Source: Clostridia bacterium
GTDB taxonomy: Bacteria > Bacillota_A > Clostridia > Oscillospirales > CAG-272
Assembly (NCBI GenBank): GCA_017411885.1
Contig: JAFQPF010000097.1
Location: 1 to 8,221, forward strand
Reading direction: 5' to 3'
DNA length: 8,221 nucleotides
The notes under the pieces were generated by a model. The model was not told the DNA's origin. It made no database searches and saw only the letters and a program-made list of their open reading frames with translations. Numbering within the stretch: the first letter of the stretch is position 1; the number at the start of each line of letters is the position of its first letter. Of this stretch, positions 1 to 5,543 are shown piece by piece. A program made the translations under genes and the position numbers.

Positions 1-134
1 AGTATTCTACTGTAAATCTGCCGTATAACGCTTGTCCGTCCGATCAAGAAAAAACGCACCTTATCTGTCGGCATACGGTAACGGTGCTTCATATAAACGT
101 AAAATACAAGAATGCCGAGAAACGAGATTTATAC
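1..134. other. Leader region upstream of murA, no gene seen
   Basis: This stretch has no convincing coding region. An in-frame GTG at 84 could extend MurA by 17 residues, but it has no ribosome binding site and the extra residues do not resemble MurA. Weak dyads are visible: CCGTAT at 21-26 with ATACGG at 73-78, and GCACC at 56-60 with GGTGC at 83-87. I see no convincing sigma-A promoter pair, so the murA promoter may lie further left, outside the window. Confidence 0.4.
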
Positions 135-1424
135 ATGGAAAAGATCGTTATTGAATCTTCACGCCCACTGTATGGCAGTATAGATATCAACGGTGCCAAA
201 AACGCCGCTATACCGATAATTTTCGCTTCACTTATAACCGAAACAAAATGTGTTATCGAAAATCTCCCCACGATCAGTGACGTCAAGCTTTCGCTTGAAA
301 TACTTGAAGCAATGGGCTGTGAGATAAAGATGCTTTCTGATAACGCGGTCGAAATAGATTCAACACACGCAAAGCAGGGCACCTCCCCGCGTGATCTTGC
401 AAGAAAGATGCGCGGATCATACTATCTTGTAGGTGCTGAGCTTGCAAGATACGGCAAGGCAAGCGTAAGCTTCCCCGGAGGATGCGATTTCGGAACATGT
501 CCTATCGACCAGCATATCAAGGGCTTCGATGCACTCGGTGCAACTACTGCTGTTGAAAACGGAAATATCGAATCGATCGCACCCGAGGGTCTTTGCGGTG
601 CTCACCTTTACTTTGATAACGTCACGGTTGGCGGTACTATCAACGTAATGCTTGCAGCAGTCAAGGCTTCGGGACAGACTGTCATTGAAAACGCGGCGAG
701 AGAGCCTCATATAGTTGACGTTGCAAACTTCTTAAACTCCTGTGGCGCAAGCATTTCGGGAGCAGGTACAGACGTTATCAAGATCAAGGGTGTAAACGAG
801 CTTCACGGAACGACCTACGCAATAATCCCCGATATGATCGAGGCGGGAACCTATATGTGCGCGGCGGCAGCAGCCGGCGGTACACTCAAGATCACAAACA
901 TCATCCCCAAGCACCTTGAATCTATCACAGCAAAGCTTGAGGAAATGGGAGTTACCGTTACCACTCTTGACGATGCAGTAGTTATTTCAAGAACAGGTCC
1001 TCTTTCTCCTGTAAGAATCAAGACTCTTCCCTATCCCGGTTTTCCGACCGATATGAACCCCCAGTTCAGCGTTCTGCTTTGTCTTGCGCAGGGCGTTTCA
1101 ACGATGACCGAGGGAATATACGACAACCGCTTCAGATACGTTGACGAGCTCAGACGCATGGGAGCAAGCATAACGGTTGACGGAAGATGCGCTACCTTTA
1201 CAGGCGGCGTTGAGCTTTCGGGCGCACCCGTTCGTGCGGTCGACCTTCGTGCCGGTGCGGCTATGATAATTGCCGCGCTTGCAATAAACGGCAGAACCGA
1301 GATCGAGGATATCAAGTATATCGAAAGAGGATATCAGGATATCGTAGGAAAGCTTGCATCAGTCGGCGCGGATATCAAGCGCATAACCGTTGCAGACGAG
1401 ATCACCGAAGAAAAAGCAAACTGA
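135..1424 (+). CDS. murA: UDP-N-acetylglucosamine 1-carboxyvinyltransferase (MurA)
   Basis: This cytoplasmic enzyme transfers enolpyruvate from PEP to UDP-GlcNAc, the first committed step of peptidoglycan synthesis. The 429-residue product has the usual family length and the two-lobe EPSP-synthase-like pattern. It begins MEKIVIESSRPLYGSIDING. The NGAKNA motif (Lys22/Asn23 of E. coli numbering) is near residue 20. The catalytic-loop Cys is residue 117, in PGGCDFG. GFPTDM carries the general-base Asp, DNRFRYVDEL follows, and DLRAGAA carries the Arg equivalent to E. coli Arg397. The segment MRGSYYLVGAELARYG resembles the MurAB (MurZ) branch of low-GC Firmicutes. One oddity is Cys122 (codon TGT, 498-500) where MurA normally has Arg120 (GxRP). 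The ATG at 135 was chosen over the upstream GTG at 84 because homology begins there; its ribosome binding site is weak (GAG near 124-126). A terminator follows directly, so murA probably ends its own transcript. Family assignment is very secure; the paralogue letter is not. Confidence 0.95.
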   Translation: MEKIVIESSRPLYGSIDINGAKNAAIPIIFASLITETKCVIENLPTISDVKLSLEILEAMGCEIKMLSDNAVEIDSTHAKQGTSPRDLARKMRGSYYLVGAELARYGKASVSFPGGCDFGTCPIDQHIKGFDALGATTAVENGNIESIAPEGLCGAHLYFDNVTVGGTINVMLAAVKASGQTVIENAAREPHIVDVANFLNSCGASISGAGTDVIKIKGVNELHGTTYAIIPDMIEAGTYMCAAAAAGGTLKITNIIPKHLESITAKLEEMGVTVTTLDDAVVISRTGPLSPVRIKTLPYPGFPTDMNPQFSVLLCLAQGVSTMTEGIYDNRFRYVDELRRMGASITVDGRCATFTGGVELSGAPVRAVDLRAGAAMIIAALAINGRTEIEDIKYIERGYQDIVGKLASVGADIKRITVADEITEEKAN

Positions 1425-1434
1425 ATATATAAGC

Positions 1435-1468
1435 AAACTCCCATTGAGGCTTAACTCAATGGGAGTTT
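1435..1468 (+). terminator. Rho-independent terminator after murA
   Basis: A perfect 14-bp stem (AAACTCCCATTGAG at 1435-1448 pairing with 1455-1468) encloses a six-base GCTTAA loop. It runs into TTTTACTTTA on the + strand, 10 bases after the murA stop codon. On the other strand the stem is followed by a short purine-rich stretch (GCTTATAT), so termination is best supported for the + strand. It separates murA from sigG, so sigG needs its own promoter. Confidence 0.92.
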
Positions 1469-1499
1469 TACTTTAGTAAGATTTAACAGCGCAAGCTTT

Positions 1500-1530
1500 G
1501 AATAAGCGGCAAGCACCAAAGGCAATACTT
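1500..1530 (+). promoter_or_regulatory. Candidate sigma-F/sigma-G-type promoter for sigG
   Basis: GAATA at 1500-1504 fits the -35 class of forespore sigma factors (GHATR). Sixteen bases later, GGCAATACTT at 1521-1530 fits the sigma-F -10 pattern GGnnAnAnT. Initiation would fall near 1537, giving a leader of about 22 bases before the sigG start. In Bacillus sigG is first transcribed by sigma-F and then by sigma-G itself, so this match is in the expected place. It is a pattern match by eye only; the short consensus can occur by chance. Confidence 0.55.
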
Positions 1531-1545
1531 ATTTTAAGAATTGCA

Positions 1546-1552
1546 CGGAGGT
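1546..1552 (+). promoter_or_regulatory. Ribosome binding site that sets the sigG start
   Basis: CGGAGGT is a near-perfect Shine-Dalgarno ending six bases before GTG at 1559. It rules out the earlier in-frame TTG at 1541, which lies upstream of this site. A small stem (GTAC at 1551-1554 with GTAC at 1561-1564, extendable by a G-U pair) places the start codon at the edge of a six-base loop. Confidence 0.8.
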
Positions 1553-1558
1553 ACTGTC

Positions 1559-2332
1559 GTGTACTATAACAAGGTTGAAATCTGCGGTGTCAACACCGCT
1601 AAGCTTAAAACTTTAACTTCAGAAGAAAAACGAGAGCTTTTACTAAAGGCAAAAGAGGGGGATCTTGTCGCAAGGGCAAAGCTTATCGACGGCAATCTCA
1701 GGCTTGTTCTGAGCATTATACAGCGCTTTACAAACAGGGGTGAAAACCTTGACGATCTGTTCCAGGTAGGGTGCATAGGGCTAATTAAGGCGGTGGACAA
1801 CTTTAACACAGAGCTTGACGTTAAGTTCAGCACCTATGCCGTTCCGATGATTATAGGAGAGGTCAGGCGGTATCTAAGAGACAACAACGCCATCAGAGTC
1901 AGCCGTTCTGTGCGCGATCTCGCATACCGAGCGCTTCAGGCTCGCGAGCAGCTATCGGCTACGATGTCAAAGGAGCCAAGCGTTGAGGAGATCGCAAAAC
2001 TCCTCGGCGAAAGCAAAAAGGATGTCACCGCGGCACTTGAGGCTATAGTTGAGCCGATATCGCTTTTTGATCCGGTCTATTCGGACGGCACCGATTCGAT
2101 CTACGTTATGGATCAGATAAGCGACAATGAAAACACAGACGAAAGCTGGCTTGAGGATATAGCACTCAAGGAGGCTATGAAAAAGCTTTCTCCGCGCGAG
2201 AAAAAGATAGTCAATATGCGCTTTTTCAAGGGCAAGACGCAGATGGAGATAGCCGACGAGATAGGCATCTCGCAGGCGCAGGTGAGCCGACTTGAAAAGG
2301 GTGCGCTCGACCGCATCAAAAAACAAATGTAG
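1559..2332 (+). CDS. sigG: RNA polymerase sporulation sigma factor sigma-G
   Basis: This sigma-70-family factor directs RNA polymerase to late forespore genes (spore coat/cortex, SASP and germination genes) after engulfment. The 257-residue product matches the usual length of about 260. The N-terminal signature NKVEICGVNTAKL (residues 4-16) is characteristic of SigG. Region 2 follows (LFQVGCIGLIKAVDNF and KFSTYAVPMIIGEVRRYLRDN, about 67-109), then region 3 (about 112-185, including SRSVRDLAYRALQ and ISLFDPVYSDG). Region 4 has the helix-turn-helix KTQMEIADEIGISQAQVSRLE (about 226-246). The GTG start at 1559 is set by the CGGAGGT site six bases upstream and by alignment with known SigG N-termini. 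In many spore formers sigG sits just after spoIIGA-sigE; here it stands behind murA and a terminator, with neither partner in view. No U-tracted terminator closely follows the stop. SigF is the nearest alternative, but the KVEICGV start argues strongly for SigG. Confidence 0.96.
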   Translation: MYYNKVEICGVNTAKLKTLTSEEKRELLLKAKEGDLVARAKLIDGNLRLVLSIIQRFTNRGENLDDLFQVGCIGLIKAVDNFNTELDVKFSTYAVPMIIGEVRRYLRDNNAIRVSRSVRDLAYRALQAREQLSATMSKEPSVEEIAKLLGESKKDVTAALEAIVEPISLFDPVYSDGTDSIYVMDQISDNENTDESWLEDIALKEAMKKLSPREKKIVNMRFFKGKTQMEIADEIGISQAQVSRLEKGALDRIKKQM

Positions 2333-2431
2333 GCGGGGAGCACCCGCGGGCATACAGCGCGTGTGAATTATGCAAACTTTGAGTCCTAAGCCCATACCCC
2401 AACATCTCATTATATTCGGTAGGTGAGAGGC

Positions 2432-2451
2432 AAGTTTTGCTTGCAAAACTT
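2432..2451. repeat. Perfect 9-bp inverted repeat
   Basis: AAGTTTTGC at 2432-2440 is followed after two bases by its exact reverse complement GCAAAACTT. As a hairpin it would have eight pairs and a CTTG loop. It is followed by TCCCCCC rather than a T run, so it is not a standard terminator on the + strand; on the - strand it runs into GCCTCTCACC, also not U-rich. Confidence 0.7.
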
Positions 2452-2486
2452 CCCCCCGTTCAAAAAATTTATTCCGACAACCGAAT

Positions 2487-2501
2487 CCAACCGTAGGTTG
2501 G
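2487..2501. repeat. GNA-loop minihairpin (GTA loop)
   Basis: CCAACC and GGTTGG form a perfect six-base stem around a GTA triloop. The right arm and the two bases after it (2497-2503, GTTGGTG) could instead pair with CACCAAC at 2532-2538, giving two mutually exclusive structures. Confidence 0.65.
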
Positions 2502-2624
2502 TGCTGAGCATACAAGTAAAGACCAAATCACCACCAACTAACGTATCCGCCGGATAGGCGGTGCTTATCTTGAAATTTAGCCCTAAGGGAAGGTGTTATC
2601 CAAGGGGAAACCGCATAGGTTTTC

Positions 2625-2643
2625 ACAGAACCGCAGGTTCTGT
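2625..2643. repeat. GNA-loop hairpin (GCA loop)
   Basis: ACAGAACC at 2625-2632 and GGTTCTGT at 2636-2643 form a perfect eight-base stem around GCA. A related shorter stem, AAACC at 2608-2612 with GGTTT at 2618-2622 around GCATA, lies just to the left. Confidence 0.7.
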
Positions 2644-2657
2644 TGGCGGCATCTTTC

Positions 2658-2685
2658 GTCTATTTCTGTTCGCACAGAAATAGAC
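2658..2685. repeat. Perfect 12-bp hairpin without a U tract
   Basis: GTCTATTTCTGT at 2658-2669 pairs fully with 2674-2685 around a TCGC loop. Downstream on the + strand is TCCCCGAAGGG, and on the - strand GAAAGATGCC, so neither side carries the T run of an intrinsic terminator. GGCGGC occurs on both sides, at 2645-2650 and 2695-2700, as a short direct repeat. The role is unknown. Confidence 0.7.
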
Positions 2686-2730
2686 TCCCCGAAGGGCGGC
2701 TGACAATCTCATTAAGCAAAAACAGTCACA

Positions 2731-2772
2731 ACCACAAAAACACCCCGACAGATATATCATCTGTCGGGGTGT
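2731..2772 (-). terminator. Rho-independent terminator of the minus-strand operon
   Basis: ACACCCCGACAGAT at 2740-2753 and its exact complement at 2759-2772 form a 14-bp GC-rich stem with an ATATC loop. Read on the - strand the stem is followed by TTTTTGTGGT, and it begins 21 bases after the stop codon of the SLH-domain hydrolase. On the + strand the following bases (CCTACTTAT) are not a good U tract, so it acts mainly for the - strand genes. Confidence 0.9.
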
Positions 2773-2793
2773 CCTACTTATATCAACTTGAAT

Positions 2794-5526
2794 TCAAGCA
2801 GAAAATCTTTCCAAAAGTGCGCTGACCTCGGCTCTTGTTGCATGTCCCTTGGGATTTACGGTATTATCGTCATATCCCTTGATTATGCCTGCGTAAACGC
2901 AGTACGCAATCGCTTCCCTTTTATCGGGATCGATCTTATCGGCATCGGCAAAATCAAGCTCTGCGCTGCCGAGCGTCTTACCGGTGCTCTTTGCATAGCG
3001 GTAGAGCATATCGGCTATTTCCTCTCGCGTTATGCTGTCATCGGGACGGAAGACTTCGCCTGCATCGACAATACCATTTGCATAAGCAAAGGATACACCG
3101 CGAGCAAACCACGCGTCCGCGCTCACGTCCTTAAACGGATGCGCGGTACTGTTTTCGGTATCCTTGCCGAGTCTTGAAAGCACGGTTACAAGCATACCTC
3201 GCGTCATTTTGTCGTTAGGCTTGAACTCGCTCTTGGTCACACCTGAGAAAAGTCCGAGTCTTGTAACGTAGTCGATGCTGTCACAGGCCCAGTGGCTGAG
3301 CGTATCCTTAAAGCCTGAGCCGCGCACGTTTACTCCGTCATAGCTTTTCGCGGTCTTTTCATCCTTGAAAAATCCGAGGGCAATTATGTCAATGTAGCTT
3401 TCCTCGTTCATATCATAGGTGCTTTCAAAGAATTCAAGAGTATAGTAAAGCTCGGTGTAAATCTTATCGTCATAAAATCTGATGTCGTCCGATTCAAAGT
3501 CGCGGATATTTACGGTAAACGCCGCCTTCTCTCCGCTTACAAGCGCGGGTAGCTTATCCTCTGCAAGCTGTGAGAGCTTATTATTGTTACCGCGAAGCTT
3601 TATTCCGATCTTCTCTGCTGTAGACGAGGTCTTATAAACCACCGTCATATAAGGATAATCGGTTGCGGCAAAGCTGAAGCTTCCGAGCTTAACCGCTATT
3701 GAGGGCGCTATTTTTGACGTATAGGTTTCGGGCTTGAAGCGAAGCACAGAATCAACATACTCGTGCTTTGCAAGTCTTTGACGGTCAAGCGCGGTACTGT
3801 TATCATACTTCGTTCTGCCGTTAAGCTGATTGCCTGCATAAATATAATAATCGGCTGCAAGCGAACGGCTCGGTGAAAGCTTTCTCATATAAGCATCAGG
3901 CTTTGTGTATCCGTGGGTTTTGATGATACCCGCATTCTCCATAAGCTCAATCGCGACTGACGCAAAGACCTTATGACCTGCCGCGCTCATATGAACACCG
4001 TCGTTTATATAAACGCTTCTGAGTCCGATAAATTCGGTTTCGGGGTTGTTATAAACGTCAAAGCAGGGGACGTTATAATACTTGCAGGTCGCTATCATAG
4101 CATCCACGATCGCATCAAGCTCATATGAGCGTTTTCCTGCATTGTCATAGCCCGGAGTAGCACTGAAGTCACAGCGCTTGATAGGCGTGAAGAAAACAAG
4201 CTTTGCATCGGGATAATTCTTGTACGAAAGCTCGATAAGCTCGCTCAACGCACCGCAGAAGCTGTCTCTCGTGCGGTCTCCTACCTTGCCTATCTTCCAG
4301 TTTCCGTTATAATCATTCGTACCGCCGTAGACAAATATCATATCGGGGGACTTATCGCTTGTCACCGTATCGTAGCTTGTAATATCGTTTGCTATCATAC
4401 GTTCCATACGCGGAACGTATGTTTCAAGCCTGTTGTTTTCATTTGTAATATTACCGGTCATAGCGGATCCGCCGCGGCTCCAGTTATTGATGTCAGCATT
4501 AAAATACTTTGCCCAGAGTCCATGATACTTTGACGATCTGTCATTTGCCGCCGTATCCGCGGATATTGAGTCACCAAGGACATTGATAACTATCTTTTCA
4601 CCGCCGTCATAATCCCTTGCGTAGATATCAAGTGGCTTATTCTCTTCGACGATAACGTGAGTTTTTGCACTTACCTCACTTCCCTTTGCGCTGACAACTA
4701 TGTCTGCCTTACCTGCGCCGACAGCCGTGACCTTACCGTTTTTATCTACACTTATAACAGACGCGTCGGACGCGGTGTATACGATATCACCAACGCTTGC
4801 ATATGTCGGATATGCCGTAACACCAAGCTCAAAGCTTTGTCCGACTGCAAGCTTATAGTAACCGAAGCTTGGAACAAGCTCGCTAATCTTATCATCGATC
4901 TTATGCATATATCCCTCAGCCGCCTCTTTTGTTTTGAAAAAGCCTATAAACTCAACACAGAATTTTTCGTCCTTTACCTTTTCGGTCCGGTTATAGGGCT
5001 TAAGCCTTAAATAGTTACACACGCTGTCAGCATCAACGTTTGAGTAGCTGTATTCGCTTATTCCCTCTCCGCCCTTAAAGGACTCACGCACGTCAAATAT
5101 GAGCGAACTTAAGCTTCCGCTTCTGTCATATTTCGGGGCGTATCCCCACACGCGCGTCGCTTTGCCAAGATAATCAAGACCGTAGTTTAAGTCAATGGTA
5201 GCTTTTTCTCCCTTGATATCGGAGGCGTATCCGATACGCACGAAGGGATAATCGTTTACCTTATAATCCTTCGTTACACCTGTTTTTGTAAAGTTAAATT
5301 CGATCTGAGTGCCATCAGCGGCAACTCCGCTTTCGGGGGTTGTAAACTCTATGAAAGCTTTGCCGTTTTCATAGACATTCTTATGAAGAAACGCCGCTTC
5401 GCTCACCACAAGTGCGCGTGACAATTCCGAAGCATCAAGCACAAGGTATTCCTCTTGCGCAAAAGAGGTGATCGACAGAACCGCAATCAAAAGCACGGTC
5501 AGCACCAAAAGCACAAGTCTTTTCAT
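2794..5526 (-). CDS. Secreted SGNH/GDSL hydrolase with Big_2 and three SLH domains
   Basis: This is a 910-residue exported protein, probably held on the cell wall, that should hydrolyse or transfer esters; the substrate is unknown. Residues 1-23 are a signal peptide (MKRLVLLVL..., likely cleaved after SFA). Residues about 24-215 form a beta-rich domain. A Big_2 immunoglobulin-like domain spans about 219-294 (VISVDKNGKVTAVGAGKADI). The SGNH core spans about 311-535: GDSIS with nucleophile Ser320, block II SRGGSAMTG (350-358), block III GGTND (401-405), and DGVHMSAAGH with Asp509 and His512. A second beta-rich domain (about 590-730) resembles the first. Three SLH repeats follow at about 738-790, 797-848 and 856-910; the motifs are MTRGM, ITREE and ATRAE, the first being degenerate. 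SLH domains normally bind secondary cell-wall polysaccharide. The start ATG has AAGGA nine bases upstream. It is the last gene of the operon, 17 bases after the acyl-CoA ligase. All catalytic blocks are intact. Confidence 0.93.
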   Translation of the reverse strand: MKRLVLLVLTVLLIAVLSITSFAQEEYLVLDASELSRALVVSEAAFLHKNVYENGKAFIEFTTPESGVAADGTQIEFNFTKTGVTKDYKVNDYPFVRIGYASDIKGEKATIDLNYGLDYLGKATRVWGYAPKYDRSGSLSSLIFDVRESFKGGEGISEYSYSNVDADSVCNYLRLKPYNRTEKVKDEKFCVEFIGFFKTKEAAEGYMHKIDDKISELVPSFGYYKLAVGQSFELGVTAYPTYASVGDIVYTASDASVISVDKNGKVTAVGAGKADIVVSAKGSEVSAKTHVIVEENKPLDIYARDYDGGEKIVINVLGDSISADTAANDRSSKYHGLWAKYFNADINNWSRGGSAMTGNITNENNRLETYVPRMERMIANDITSYDTVTSDKSPDMIFVYGGTNDYNGNWKIGKVGDRTRDSFCGALSELIELSYKNYPDAKLVFFTPIKRCDFSATPGYDNAGKRSYELDAIVDAMIATCKYYNVPCFDVYNNPETEFIGLRSVYINDGVHMSAAGHKVFASVAIELMENAGIIKTHGYTKPDAYMRKLSPSRSLAADYYIYAGNQLNGRTKYDNSTALDRQRLAKHEYVDSVLRFKPETYTSKIAPSIAVKLGSFSFAATDYPYMTVVYKTSSTAEKIGIKLRGNNNKLSQLAEDKLPALVSGEKAAFTVNIRDFESDDIRFYDDKIYTELYYTLEFFESTYDMNEESYIDIIALGFFKDEKTAKSYDGVNVRGSGFKDTLSHWACDSIDYVTRLGLFSGVTKSEFKPNDKMTRGMLVTVLSRLGKDTENSTAHPFKDVSADAWFARGVSFAYANGIVDAGEVFRPDDSITREEIADMLYRYAKSTGKTLGSAELDFADADKIDPDKREAIAYCVYAGIIKGYDDNTVNPKGHATRAEVSALLERFSA

Positions 5527-5543
5527 AGTGTAAAGTCCTTATC

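Larger units (their letters stand above)
2333..2739. other. Hairpin-rich intergenic region, no convincing gene
   Basis: About 400 bases between sigG and the convergent operon hold no supported coding region. Instead there is a run of short perfect inverted repeats: 2432-2451, 2487-2501, 2544-2561, 2581-2589, 2608-2622, 2625-2643, 2658-2685 and 2688-2696. Several loops are GNA triplets (GTA, GCA, GAA), and others begin with G and end with A. GGTGCTTATC at 2560-2569 and GGTGTTATCC at 2592-2601 are related short words following two of the hairpins. ATTCGGT at 2414-2420 can pair with ACCGAAT at 2480-2486 around the first hairpin. This could be a structured RNA, a degenerate repeat element or a run of transcript-end structures. 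I do not recognise it as a known RNA family. Confidence 0.6.

Noticed and set aside
55..105. Sigma-A promoter for murA
   Set aside because: TATAAA at 92-97 and TAAAAT at 100-105 look like -10 elements, but neither has a credible -35 hexamer at 16-18 bases.
84..134. N-terminal extension of MurA from a GTG at 84
   Set aside because: No Shine-Dalgarno precedes it, and the 17 extra residues do not match MurA N-termini, while the ATG at 135 aligns exactly.
1541..1558. Earlier TTG start of sigG
   Set aside because: It lies upstream of the CGGAGGT ribosome binding site. The GTG at 1559 has ideal spacing and matches SigG N-termini.
2333..2347. GCGGG/CCCGC hairpin right after sigG as a terminator
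   Set aside because: The stem is only five pairs and no T run follows.
1967..2515. Long open frame opposite sigG
   Set aside because: It overlaps the certain sigG gene on the other strand, has no recognisable domain and runs into the hairpin-rich gap; it is a coding shadow.
2400..2700. CRISPR array
   Set aside because: The inverted repeats differ from one another in sequence and spacing; there are no identical direct repeats with regular spacers.
2643..2825. Small + strand open frame across the intergenic region
   Set aside because: It spans the 12-bp hairpin and the minus-strand terminator and has no ribosome binding site or family resemblance.
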